Assembly (NCBI GenBank): GCA_030747695.1 | Contig: JASLKG010000009.1 | Span: 62,001 to 126,000 of the forward strand | DNA from: Candidatus Poseidoniaceae archaeon | GTDB taxonomy: Archaea > Thermoplasmatota > Poseidoniia > Poseidoniales > Poseidoniaceae | DNA: 64,000 bases | Reading direction: 5' to 3' | Program-made: the position numbers and the translations under genes | Shown: positions 10,101 to 17,406 of the stretch, piece after piece | How positions within the stretch are numbered: the stretch's first letter is position 1 | How the letters are laid out: every line of letters begins with the position of its first letter | Notes under the pieces: model-generated | What the model saw: only the letters and a program-made list of their open reading frames with translations | Told to the model about the DNA's origin: nothing | Database searches by the model: none

Positions 10101-13100
10101 AGATTACGGAACAGAATTCTTTGTAGGATTGAATTGTGACGACAACGACGATGATGGTAATGACCAGGATGTAGATGGAGATGGTTGGTTCCAAGCAGTT
10201 TGGGATAAGGGAGTGATGAGCCAAGGACTCCGCTCACCAAAATATTACGATGTAGATAATGATAATGATGGGGTTCCAGATTCAGAAGATCCTGATGATG
10301 ACAACAATGGCGTTCTTGACGTAGTTCAAGAAACCCAAGCAGGATGTTTCTCTGGAGAAGAACAAATGCCTTGGGATCATGATAATGACGGCTTAGTTGA
10401 TTGGAATGACGACGACTATGATGGCGACGGCATATCGAATACAGTAGAAGTAGCGATTTCATTAACGCAGCCATATGATCACGATAATGATGGAATTCGA
10501 GACGATATAGATCCTGATGATGATGAAGATGGAATGGAAGATATCGACGAAGTGCTATTGTGGCCTCTTCGATTCAACTCAGAATCAACCAACCCCTGGG
10601 ATCATGATGATTATGGAACTGGAACTGCAATAGCAAATCCAGCAGATCCATCAACTGGTCCGGACGCAATAGATAATGACGATGATGATGATACACGTAC
10701 AGATTCCGATTTCGATCACTTAGAAGAAGGATTCACATCTGATCCATGTTATGCTGGATCACAATCAAGCGATTGGGATTCAGATAATGATTGTAAACTG
10801 GATGCAGACGATAAGGCCCCTACGTTCATAACAATGAATATCCCAGATACACTTTGGTTAGACGCTCGAAGTCCAGCAATTTTTAGCGGGCATGTCGATT
10901 GGATAAATGTCTCATCAGGACAGTTTGAAGCAGCAGGAGGATTACCAGTTCAAGTTCATATTGAATGGACTGGTAACAATACTACTGCAATAGAAACAGT
11001 CGATGTAATCACTAATACTTGGGGTAATTTCTCAGTAGGACAATTCCTTTATCCAGAAGATTTAGTAGTTGGTGACAACACTACTTATCGAGTATATGCT
11101 GAAGTAACTGAAATGTTTGCATTTAATGGAAATAAGTCAATTTCATATCTTGTTGGCTGTGAAGCTAACTTAACCGTAGATTATTCTTCATGGACATATT
11201 TCCGTAGTGATGAACAACCATTTTGGCTTGATTTCAAAGCCCACTATGAGGCAGATTGGACACGTGGAGAATATGATCGTAGAATTACACATTCTCCAAT
11301 AACCTTCTCAGTATTTGGTGGAATATTTGGTAATCGAACAAACCCTTCTAACTTTAGCGGGTTTGGTGGCGATGGGTATCGTACCGACTCTACTGGATGG
11401 GCATCATTGACTTTCGTTCAAGATTTAGGAGCAAATGGAACATGGAAGCAAGTTCGTTGGAATTCTACAATGGATAATGGAATAGGTCAAATCCCAGGAG
11501 GATATGAAGAAATTATATGGGATAATTTGTTGAAATCTCATACAGTAGCAGTCGATTCAAACGGTAATGAAATTAGGTATGATTATACAAATACAAGTTT
11601 ACCTGCTGGCGATATTGAGATTATTGCATATGTGGATCCTACACTTGCAAGTGAATGGCCTTTCCCATATTTACACGGTGACGAAACAGATCCATTCTCA
11701 GTTCGTGTTATGCACAGGATGAACATAGAAGGAGAAATAATCGTGAATGGCCTTTCGGCAGTATATTATTGGGATGCAACAATCAACAATGGGGATGGAA
11801 CATTTGGAAATTGGGCAACACTGTTCCATCAACAAGCACTTAATGCAGCAGGAGTTACTTTTGAGGAAGCTAAAGTATTGAGGCCATACCCTACATTGTG
11901 GGACGGTAATCCTGCAAGTTTAACAGGTGAAGCAGAATCTTTACGAGGATTCCTTTCTGTAAATACAACACATTGGTTCATTTCTTTAGTTAATGGCGGA
12001 GACAGCGATCTACCGCCATGCGGTCAAGTAAACCCAACCGACCCTAGTAGTCCAATACGATGTGAAATTGTACCAGAAATGAATACAGGGGAAACTTTCC
12101 TTGTTCAAGGTACAGTTACGAATAGAACCAATGAGGCATGGGACCAAGACCCCATTGCTTTACAAGTTGATATTGATGGCAATGGGCAATTTTTGGGTTC
12201 AGGAGAGACAGCATATACTCAGAGACCAGTAATGAAAGATGGCGATGCAACTTTCAATTACAATTGGACATGGTATAGCCAGTATACAGCAGGCACCTAT
12301 GGAGTGCGTGTTGATTTTACAAACAATGCGTATTATTTCACAGGCAACTCAACAAATTTAGCAGCTACCGGTGCTTACATCAATGTATCAGTAGTTGGGA
12401 CAACGCTATTCCAAATGACAAGCGTGCCGCGTTTGTATCGTAATACTACAACAATAATCGAAGCAAGATTACTAGACAATTCCCTTCAACCGGTAAGAAA
12501 TGTACCAGTATCTTGGACATGGTCATTCGATGGAAGAAGCGGAGTGAATTATACTGATGATCTTGGAACCTTCCAAATACCATTTGATATTAATCCAAAC
12601 GATGATCTTGGAAATTATACATTACAATTTGAGTATGAAGGTAATTTGCTAATGAAAGGCGAGACTGCATCACAGAGTGTTTGGGTAGTATCAAGGACAT
12701 TGGTCAATGTAATATCAACAGATCCTAATATTAGACAATCTGGAGATAGATGGGAATTCACAGCACAAGTAACCGATGACAATAGGACTGCCTTAATTCG
12801 AGATGGGGGAGGCCGTGAATTAAACGGTCCGAATTCCCCTAACGGCGGATTAGTTGATGTTATTTATGAAGGACTTGATTTCCAAGGAGTGTTACATAGA
12901 CAAGTTGTAGCAACATTAGCACCTAACGCTGGATTAATTTCATTACCATCTCCAGAACCAGATGGTAGCCATCTGTGCTATTACGATGGTAATGGAGATA
13001 TGATTCCAGACAGAGATGAAGCACCTCATGGTAATGAAAACGGTCAGTTGGATGACGAAGAAGCAATTGGATGTTTGAAAGCAAACATATCCCCACTTTC

Positions 13101-15075
13101 ACCACAATTATTGCGAGAGGATCCAGACAGTTTCTTGCCGGATGGATTTGGGCCAGTTAGTGTATATCTAAGGTTCCGTGAAACACTTCCTAACGAAGGT
13201 TGCGAAATGATTGAACAAGAGTATCTTACAATGCAAGGTAAATGGGATCCTTGTGTAGATATTCCAGGAAATGACCATTTCAGAGTTCAAATGGCTTACA
13301 ATGCAAATGGATTTTCATTGATTGGAAGAACGTCTTTAGATGTCGACGATCAAATAGTATACACAAGCGAAATAGACCCATTAACAGGGCAAGTTGTTCC
13401 TAAACCAATGGTAGTAACTGGAGTATTAAATGATGAATTAGATACCAATTTGTCGTTTAGAAATATACGTGTAAATTATGAGATGGTAAACAGTCCAGCA
13501 GGCCCAGTTGCTTGTACTAATGGTTTAACAGATATAGATGGGCGCTTCGCAATAACTTGTCCATTAAGTGATGTAATGGCAGGAACAGCAAGGGTTACAG
13601 TGATTTATTCAGCATGGGATAACAACGATGCTTATCGATATCAAAACAAAACAGTACAAACCGAATTTGACGTATTTTCAAATTCAACATTACAGATAAG
13701 CGAAGTTGGACCATTCAAATCTAGTGTTGAGACATTTATTGCAAGCAACGGAACAGCATTCCCTGTTCTTTATCTGAAAGAGAGCTTCCATATCGATGCA
13801 ATATTGACACAATCAAACGGCCAAGCCGTTGGCGGGAAGTGTTTGAATATCTATCTTGATCCTCAGAAAAATTCAGCACCAGTTTCATCAATCAATACTC
13901 GCGAAAGTGATGGAATGGTTGAATGGTTCAGCGGCGACCCAAGTCAAAATCCAAGTCTAAGAGGAGTAGAAACAACAGGTGGCGAACTTGAAGGTTACAG
14001 AATATTACGTGTAGCTTTCCAACCAGATTTGAATGTACCAGGTGGTTGTGATAAGGATTCTTCAAATGTATTAAATGGCTCACATATGGATTTAGTTGTA
14101 TTAGTTAGAAGTCGTGTTGATTTGCAAGTAAAGTCCTCGTGGTCACATGTAGGCGCCAATGGAATGGACGAAAGTGAAATGATACACGGAGAGGTAGCTT
14201 TACTACGAGATAGATTAGATCTAGCAGTTGAGAACCAGGAAATACATTTCATTCGTAAGTACTGGGATAGTGAAAGTTTGGAATGGGTCACAGAAGGACG
14301 CAATGAGTCTTATACCGACGAACAAGGAATTGCAACATTTGACTGGGAATTTGCAGGTAGGACCTGCGAAGGAGTTCCATGTGAAGGAGATTGGCAAATA
14401 ATTGCATATTATCCTGGATCAACATTCTTTGCAGAATCAACAGACAACATTACTTTCGATGTAGAATATAGGAAGAGAGTAATCAATAACGCAGATGCCG
14501 GGATATTCACTCCTGGTACTTTGATGGCACTAATCATTGTATTATTGGGAGGAGCTATTGCTGGAGTAATGTATTATCAGCGAGTTGTTGCAAGAAGGCA
14601 AGTCGAAGCACTACGTGGAATTTTAACAGATGCAATGTTGCAATTACAAGCTGCTAACGAATATATTGCAATCATCTTTGACTGTTACAAGCAATTGGTT
14701 AAGCACTTTAGAAGGCACGGATTCATGAAGAAAGTGTATGAAACTACACGTGAATTTGAGAGCGCAGTGCGTAATGCATTCCATATGGTACCGGCAGATC
14801 AACTCGACGCTTTCTTAGCAATTTTCGAAGAAGCAAGATATTCAGATCACGACATTGGACCATCGCATCGCGACCGTGCAACACAAACACTTGGAGCAAT
14901 CACACAAAGTCTCACACTAGCATTAGGAGACGGCGGTATGATTACTCGCGGCCTACAACATGAATCCCAATTATATGGCGGTCACACAAAGGCTGGAGAA
15001 TTCATAGCCGCAGATGGTACGGTTAAACAAGCGGGCATAGATGAGAACGCAGATACCTCAAATTTCAAAATTTGA
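7186..15075 (+). CDS. Giant membrane-anchored surface protein: calcium-binding Asp repeats, Ig-like domains, cytoplasmic tail domain
   Basis: The 2629-residue protein begins with a hydrophobic signal/anchor (STLSVGIVLLMITSTWLAMVA, about 17-37). Residues about 120-1210 contain dozens of DHDNDGIDD / DDDNDG motifs of the thrombospondin type 3 kind, each expected to bind calcium, interspersed with Trp/Tyr-rich spacers. From about 1215 to 2430 come beta-rich Ig-like or carboxypeptidase-regulatory-like domains with many N-x-S/T sites. A single TM helix (TLMALIIVLLGGAIAGVMYY) lies near 2444-2464, then a basic cytoplasmic segment and about 165 residues in which TREFESAVRNAF and FEEARYSDHDIGPSHRDRA resemble the C-terminal DUF4129 domain of transglutaminase-type membrane proteins. 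It is probably a stalk- or sheath-like surface protein that may contact a cytoplasmic partner. Function unknown. ATG 7186 precedes the signal directly. Confidence 0.85.
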   Translation: MSPNRQYMQKFESRRKSTLSVGIVLLMITSTWLAMVAELNNSDQLNTKLVDGTPLSTSEAQSTDQGGQGEWNGGMSSQYGLELHDALWDMAWADPGVQYGYVADLSVLQLDTGYGPLLEESKADDHDNDGIDDLNDLDDDNDGIYDLLERFDGCIGTDPYDHDNDGIEDSLDWDDDNDGILEGPIDYAALEGMGLDPRNVSMHRYVTSSTIHPLTGTSVGAFYRADQLPFDHDNDGVPDEDSDGSGAGRYDEDDDNDGRIDQFRWPCDNDNDGAQDYFDNDDDNDGVNDWSDSAPYDSSISTQMSTSGNMYDAYRAWSFNEYRTYSAGVNFVTAEANRVDANDAFDWQGGDTGDGRTGTPAFTTIVDGDLDGDGIPNFIDPDNDNDDTPDSADTDDDNDGLLDMYDPDDDNDGIVDVCWNIDINEDGLNDYTGLNSTPYQKPGVDADEDGVIDCEMDYDADLDDDRFRAIDQNYNAIWDWLDPEMGGSATPDDAVNTQFNALDFAYDLDDDQIENENDSFPLDKNSEPWMSTCESLSNPNPTNPDPRCMTRRASYAQFNDWDGDGISNWDDIDDDGDGIIDMLDIDWDCDFDNDAILHTINGSRYRDDGPNDLDSDIDGDGLSNDIDWDDDNDGLTDLYDPDDGNCGVVDYDATDSFYRTYYPVDDGGALDGSLDAQDYGNNYDNYWNLIWGANPFKSSMVLNYNGFDSSTNPPTSGNIPEFYWFMFARWSAYNGGNEWDVDADGDSLINGLDTDQDADGLPDWWDQDEGNDGLLDVDDPKMGGSIDYSQCGWTVGNLGTGFTCGYSYAVAYHMPLTGVNAQFGSPYSTRADSVIDQGNFNGNQNYACTSGAQGGCWHYDFGGDGSSDSAISFQQMQNNRDAYLTWIGLLTGVWQWNADTGTEVGFPDELGADLIKNHLDGDIEGDFTNNTVDLDDDYDAIYDWNDVDDDNDGIWDFFEIDTNDDLDDDANQDYGTEFFVGLNCDDNDDDGNDQDVDGDGWFQAVWDKGVMSQGLRSPKYYDVDNDNDGVPDSEDPDDDNNGVLDVVQETQAGCFSGEEQMPWDHDNDGLVDWNDDDYDGDGISNTVEVAISLTQPYDHDNDGIRDDIDPDDDEDGMEDIDEVLLWPLRFNSESTNPWDHDDYGTGTAIANPADPSTGPDAIDNDDDDDTRTDSDFDHLEEGFTSDPCYAGSQSSDWDSDNDCKLDADDKAPTFITMNIPDTLWLDARSPAIFSGHVDWINVSSGQFEAAGGLPVQVHIEWTGNNTTAIETVDVITNTWGNFSVGQFLYPEDLVVGDNTTYRVYAEVTEMFAFNGNKSISYLVGCEANLTVDYSSWTYFRSDEQPFWLDFKAHYEADWTRGEYDRRITHSPITFSVFGGIFGNRTNPSNFSGFGGDGYRTDSTGWASLTFVQDLGANGTWKQVRWNSTMDNGIGQIPGGYEEIIWDNLLKSHTVAVDSNGNEIRYDYTNTSLPAGDIEIIAYVDPTLASEWPFPYLHGDETDPFSVRVMHRMNIEGEIIVNGLSAVYYWDATINNGDGTFGNWATLFHQQALNAAGVTFEEAKVLRPYPTLWDGNPASLTGEAESLRGFLSVNTTHWFISLVNGGDSDLPPCGQVNPTDPSSPIRCEIVPEMNTGETFLVQGTVTNRTNEAWDQDPIALQVDIDGNGQFLGSGETAYTQRPVMKDGDATFNYNWTWYSQYTAGTYGVRVDFTNNAYYFTGNSTNLAATGAYINVSVVGTTLFQMTSVPRLYRNTTTIIEARLLDNSLQPVRNVPVSWTWSFDGRSGVNYTDDLGTFQIPFDINPNDDLGNYTLQFEYEGNLLMKGETASQSVWVVSRTLVNVISTDPNIRQSGDRWEFTAQVTDDNRTALIRDGGGRELNGPNSPNGGLVDVIYEGLDFQGVLHRQVVATLAPNAGLISLPSPEPDGSHLCYYDGNGDMIPDRDEAPHGNENGQLDDEEAIGCLKANISPLSPQLLREDPDSFLPDGFGPVSVYLRFRETLPNEGCEMIEQEYLTMQGKWDPCVDIPGNDHFRVQMAYNANGFSLIGRTSLDVDDQIVYTSEIDPLTGQVVPKPMVVTGVLNDELDTNLSFRNIRVNYEMVNSPAGPVACTNGLTDIDGRFAITCPLSDVMAGTARVTVIYSAWDNNDAYRYQNKTVQTEFDVFSNSTLQISEVGPFKSSVETFIASNGTAFPVLYLKESFHIDAILTQSNGQAVGGKCLNIYLDPQKNSAPVSSINTRESDGMVEWFSGDPSQNPSLRGVETTGGELEGYRILRVAFQPDLNVPGGCDKDSSNVLNGSHMDLVVLVRSRVDLQVKSSWSHVGANGMDESEMIHGEVALLRDRLDLAVENQEIHFIRKYWDSESLEWVTEGRNESYTDEQGIATFDWEFAGRTCEGVPCEGDWQIIAYYPGSTFFAESTDNITFDVEYRKRVINNADAGIFTPGTLMALIIVLLGGAIAGVMYYQRVVARRQVEALRGILTDAMLQLQAANEYIAIIFDCYKQLVKHFRRHGFMKKVYETTREFESAVRNAFHMVPADQLDAFLAIFEEARYSDHDIGPSHRDRATQTLGAITQSLTLALGDGGMITRGLQHESQLYGGHTKAGEFIAADGTVKQAGIDENADTSNFKI

Positions 15076-15086
15076 AACCGAAATAA

Positions 15087-15123
15087 ATAGTTCAGAGGAG
15101 CAATATTTCTCCTCTTGAACTAT
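15087..15123 (+). terminator. Long hairpin after the giant gene
   Basis: ATAGTTCA-GAGGAG pairs with CTCCTC-TGAACTAT around an 8-nt loop, with one bulged T, starting 12 bp after the stop codon at 15075. No T-run follows (CAATTTCC), so it is either an atypical terminator or an mRNA 3'-end stabiliser. Confidence 0.55.
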
Positions 15124-15170
15124 CAATTTCCAGCGCAGGGTTGATGTGTCTTACCTTATGTCGGCTGTAC

Positions 15171-15614
15171 ATGAGCGACTGGAAAGCACTAATCGACCAA
15201 GCAATGATGCAAGAAACATCAGATACTATCGGAGCCCATGGAACCTATGGTTTAGCAGTAAGAACAGCACTATCAAATGCTCAATTATTACTGACAGACC
15301 TTGAAGCAGCCCAAATCATAGAATCGATTTACGGAGCCCTTGTAGCATATTCACAACAAGTGATGTTACGTATGAAAGCAGAAGATCCCGAAGTAGGCGG
15401 TGTGGATCATGCATTCCGAGCAGGACAAGCTTACGGCGTTAGTTGCGTTCTAAATCATTTGATAGATCAATTAACAGATGTTGGCTCAATAACATCTTTA
15501 CAAGCATTAGATGATTTTAGCGATACATTGCATGATGAGATAATCGTACAAGCCCGCGCAGCAGGCCTTACAGTAGAATTATTAGATGCAAAAGGCGAGA
15601 TACTTTACGAGTGA
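15171..15614 (+). CDS. Conserved hypothetical protein upstream of the ribosomal operon
   Basis: The 147-residue product starts MSDWKALIDQ at ATG 15171; an upstream start at 15141 would add MMCLTLCRLY, which looks like leader sequence. It is soluble, mostly helical by composition, Gln/Ala/Leu-rich, and ends in ELLDAKGEILYE. I do not recognise a family. It lies between the giant surface gene and rpl18e in the same direction. In many euryarchaea the gene before L18e is rpoD, which this is not. Confidence 0.65.
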   Translation: MSDWKALIDQAMMQETSDTIGAHGTYGLAVRTALSNAQLLLTDLEAAQIIESIYGALVAYSQQVMLRMKAEDPEVGGVDHAFRAGQAYGVSCVLNHLIDQLTDVGSITSLQALDDFSDTLHDEIIVQARAAGLTVELLDAKGEILYE

Positions 15615-15641
15615 AATTATCTATCAAAATCGCTGTACAGC

Positions 15642-15667
15642 GACGCGTCAAGATAATCTATCGCGTC
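15642..15667 (+). promoter_or_regulatory. Leader hairpin 1 of the L18e operon (GACGCG...CGCGTC)
   Basis: A 6-bp GC-rich stem with a 14-nt AT-rich loop lies 60 bp before the L18e ATG. The T-rich/A-rich loop could hold promoter elements instead. With the hairpin at 15700-15715 it makes a structured leader, as is common before ribosomal operons; no specific regulator can be named. Confidence 0.35.
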
Positions 15668-15699
15668 GGTGGCTTCATAACAGGGTGGTCGGTCGCCGA

Positions 15700-15715
15700 G
15701 ATGCTTCAAAGCATC
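15700..15715 (+). promoter_or_regulatory. Leader hairpin 2 of the L18e operon (GATGCT-TCAA-AGCATC)
   Basis: A perfect 6-bp stem with loop TCAA is followed immediately by GAGGG (15716-15720), the probable ribosome-binding site for the ATG at 15727. It could modulate access to that site. Confidence 0.45.
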
Positions 15716-15726
15716 GAGGGAGTCAT

Positions 15727-16092
15727 ATGAGCAACCCAACTAGCAAGACAAACCAGCACCTAGTCGATATAATCGGCAAGCTGAAGGCACAGTCTCGCGA
15801 GACCGGAGCAGCTCTGTGGCGAGATGTCGCAATGCGCCTCTCAAAGAGTCGCAGCAATTGGGCCCAGCCCAATCTTAGCCGTTTGAGTAGAAATTGCCCG
15901 GAGGGAACAACAGTTCTTGTACCAGGCAAATTACTCGGCAGCGGCGAGATTTCTGCAAAACACGACGTCGCCGCCTACAGTGTCAGCGCTGGTGCCCGTG
16001 AGAAAATCGAAGCAGCCGGAGGACGTGTCCTCAGCCTGTCAGATTTAATGAACGAAAACCCAAACGGATCGGAGGTGTACCTCCTTGGGTGA
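15727..16092 (+). CDS. rpl18e: Ribosomal protein eL18 (archaeal L18e)
   Basis: The 121-residue protein MSNPTSKTNQHLVDII... carries the L18e features: VDIIGKLKAQSRETGAALWRDVAMRLSKSR, VLVPGKLLGSGEIS, VAAYSVSAGAREKIEAAGG and a terminal EVYLLG. It binds 23S rRNA in the large subunit. ATG 15727 is chosen because GAGGG stands 7 nt upstream and homologues begin here; the longer open frame upstream runs through leader hairpins. It is first in L18e-L13-S9-RpoN, the standard archaeal order. Confidence 0.95.
   Translation: MSNPTSKTNQHLVDIIGKLKAQSRETGAALWRDVAMRLSKSRSNWAQPNLSRLSRNCPEGTTVLVPGKLLGSGEISAKHDVAAYSVSAGAREKIEAAGGRVLSLSDLMNENPNGSEVYLLG
16071..16084 (+). promoter_or_regulatory. Hairpin over the Shine-Dalgarno of L13 (GGAGGT-GT-ACCTCC)
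   Basis: GGAGG at 16071-16075 is the only SD for the L13 start (TTG 16085), 9 nt upstream. It is exactly complementary to CCTCC at 16080-16084, so the site can be locked in a hairpin of 5 bp with loop TGTA (or 6 bp with a 2-nt loop). Ribosomes finishing L18e (stop at 16090-16092) would open it, so translational coupling is likely. Confidence 0.55.
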
Positions 16093-16573
16093 TGTCAAGA
16101 CTCACGTCTATGACGCAGATGGTCTAGTGTTAGGCCGATTGGCTAGCACAGTAGCAGACATCTTACTCAAATCAAGCCGTTCTGGAGAAAATGATCAAGT
16201 TGTAATCATTAATGCAGAAAAGGCTGTAGTTTCAGGAAAACCATCTTCGGTTTTTGCAACATATCATGATAAGTATGCGTTAAACCATGCCCGTAAAGGA
16301 CCTTATTATCCGCGTATGCCAGACATGATCCTAAAGAGAACAGTAAGGGGAATGCTACCATATCAAGCAAAAAGTAGTGGTCGCAGAGCACTTAGAAATT
16401 TACGCGTTGAAATCGGTTGCCCCAGCCATCTTTCAGGAGATTTACCAGAAGGGCACCACAGTGGAGACGACAGTAAAATTAGGCGGGACCTCCCCCAACG
16501 CTTTGTGCGATTGGGAGAAATTAGCGCTAATCTTGGTGCACCGGCTCACCGATGGAATGGAGGTGACCAGTGA
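16085..16573 (+). CDS. rpl13: Ribosomal protein uL13
   Basis: The 162-residue product shows YDADGLVLGRLASTVADILL, VVIINAEKAVVSGK, then the signature KGPYYPRMPDMILKRTVRGMLPY, of the large-subunit protein L13. No ATG suits the frame; TTG 16085 with GGAGG upstream is the best start, giving MGDVKTHVYDADGLVLGRLA. It overlaps the L18e stop by 8 bp and its own stop overlaps the S9 start. It is slightly longer than many archaeal L13 proteins at the C-terminus (GDDSKIRRDLPQRFVRLGEISANLG). Confidence 0.94.
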   Translation: MGDVKTHVYDADGLVLGRLASTVADILLKSSRSGENDQVVIINAEKAVVSGKPSSVFATYHDKYALNHARKGPYYPRMPDMILKRTVRGMLPYQAKSSGRRALRNLRVEIGCPSHLSGDLPEGHHSGDDSKIRRDLPQRFVRLGEISANLGAPAHRWNGGDQ

Positions 16574-17010
16574 TGGCACGCAAGAAAAAGATGAAGGTAG
16601 TACACACTTCAGGAAAGCGCAAGACAGCAGTAGCACGTGCAACAGTAATAGCTGGCAAAGGACGCGTTCGTGTAAATAGTGAGCCCATTGAGATTTTACA
16701 ACCGGCACTATCACGCCGTAAAGCCATGGAGCCGCTGATTATTGCAGATGCAATGAACAGACTCGCAAAAGCCGATGTAAATATCCTCACACACGGAGGA
16801 GGAATCATGGGTCAAACTGATGCAATACGTACGGCAATCGCGAGAGGCCTTGTGCACTATAATGGTGGTGCGGAAGGTATAGACGAGGAATTACGTGACG
16901 AATATCTACGATTTGATCGTAGTTTACTCGTAAACGACCCTCGTCGTAAGGAACCAAAACACCAACTCGGCAGAGGTGCTCGCCGTAAGAAGCAGAAATC
17001 GTATAGGTGA
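16573..17010 (+). CDS. rps9: Ribosomal protein uS9
   Basis: The 145-residue protein has VVHTSGKRKTAVARATVIAGKGRVRVN, AKADVNILTHGGGIMGQTDAIRTAIARGLV and the basic C-terminal tail RRKEPKHQLGRGARRKKQKSYR that reaches the decoding centre. ATG 16573 (MARKKKMKVV) is preferred; GTG 16570 is an alternative. It overlaps the L13 stop codon, continuing the operon. Confidence 0.96.
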   Translation: MARKKKMKVVHTSGKRKTAVARATVIAGKGRVRVNSEPIEILQPALSRRKAMEPLIIADAMNRLAKADVNILTHGGGIMGQTDAIRTAIARGLVHYNGGAEGIDEELRDEYLRFDRSLLVNDPRRKEPKHQLGRGARRKKQKSYR

Positions 17011-17015
17011 TTTAG

Positions 17016-17219
17016 ATGATTATTCCAGTAAAATGTTTTAGTTGTGGCGGGTTAATCGCACATAAGTGGGAAGAGTTCAATGAAAAGAAAGCTGCAGGAA
17101 TCGAGATCGGTGATGCACTTGATGAGGTAGGAATCGAGCGATATTGTTGCCGAAGAATGTTCCTTTCTCACATAGATTTGATTGCTGAAGTTGCACCTTT
17201 CAGTACGTCACGCGAGTGA
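17016..17219 (+). CDS. rpoN: DNA-directed RNA polymerase subunit N (Rpb10)
   Basis: The 67-residue protein MIIPVKCFSCGG... has the zinc-binding layout C-x2-C near the N-terminus (CFSC) and the paired CC in RYCCRRMFLSHIDLI, diagnostic for RpoN/Rpb10, an assembly subunit bound to RpoD/RpoL. It follows S9 by 5 bp. In many archaea rpoK, eno and S2 come next; here the operon stops and tRNA-Pro follows. Confidence 0.97.
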   Translation: MIIPVKCFSCGGLIAHKWEEFNEKKAAGIEIGDALDEVGIERYCCRRMFLSHIDLIAEVAPFSTSRE

Positions 17220-17231
17220 TTAAAAATTAGA

Positions 17232-17329
17232 TTCCCAGGCAAAGGGCCTGTGGGTTAGCTTGGCCTATACTTGGCGGCTGGGGGCCGTCAGACCCCAGTT
17301 CAAATCTGGGCAGGCCCACTTCCTGGGAA
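17232..17329 (+). repeat. 8-bp inverted repeat flanking tRNA-Pro
   Basis: TTCCCAGG (17232-17239) is perfectly complementary to CCTGGGAA (17322-17329). Each arm is separated from the 7-bp acceptor stem by exactly four nucleotides (CAAA on the left; discriminator A plus CTT on the right). The precursor could fold as a stacked extension of the acceptor stem with a symmetric 4x4 internal loop. Confidence 0.6.
17244..17318 (+). tRNA. tRNA-Pro (GGG)
   Basis: The acceptor arms GGGCCTG and CAGGCCC pair perfectly. The anticodon stem GGCGG/CCGTC (one G-T) encloses loop CTGGGGG with anticodon GGG. The T-arm is CCCAG-TTCAAAT-CTGGG with discriminator A. CCA is not encoded, unlike the tRNA-Cys and tRNA-Arg genes here. 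No intron is evident. Confidence 0.93.
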
Positions 17330-17345
17330 AGCAAACGAATTTTGA

Positions 17346-17364
17346 CAGTCTCCGTAGGAGACTG
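17346..17364 (+). promoter_or_regulatory. Inverted repeat CAGTCTCC-GTA-GGAGACTG before the beta-helix surface protein
   Basis: A perfect 8-bp stem with a GTA triloop ends 42 bp before the ATG at 17407. A similar element with the same GTA centre lies at 37676-37692, 41 bp before another surface-protein ATG. It could be an operator or a leader hairpin. Confidence 0.5.
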
Positions 17365-17406
17365 GAAAACCTCAACTTGATGGTGTATGAGTTCTCACAT
17401 TAAATT

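Noticed and set aside
9555..10474. Alternative frames inside the giant gene (69-169 codons)
   Set aside because: The in-frame protein has continuous calcium motifs and a signal/TM layout; these are shadows made open by low-complexity GAT/GAC-rich DNA.
15586..15726. N-terminal extension of ribosomal L18e
   Set aside because: The frame is open to 15586 but covers leader hairpins; GAGGG and homologue length both point to ATG 15727.
17232..17329. Attachment site or integrated element at tRNA-Pro
   Set aside because: The flanking 8-mers are inverted, not direct; no integrase and no partial tRNA copy were found in the window.
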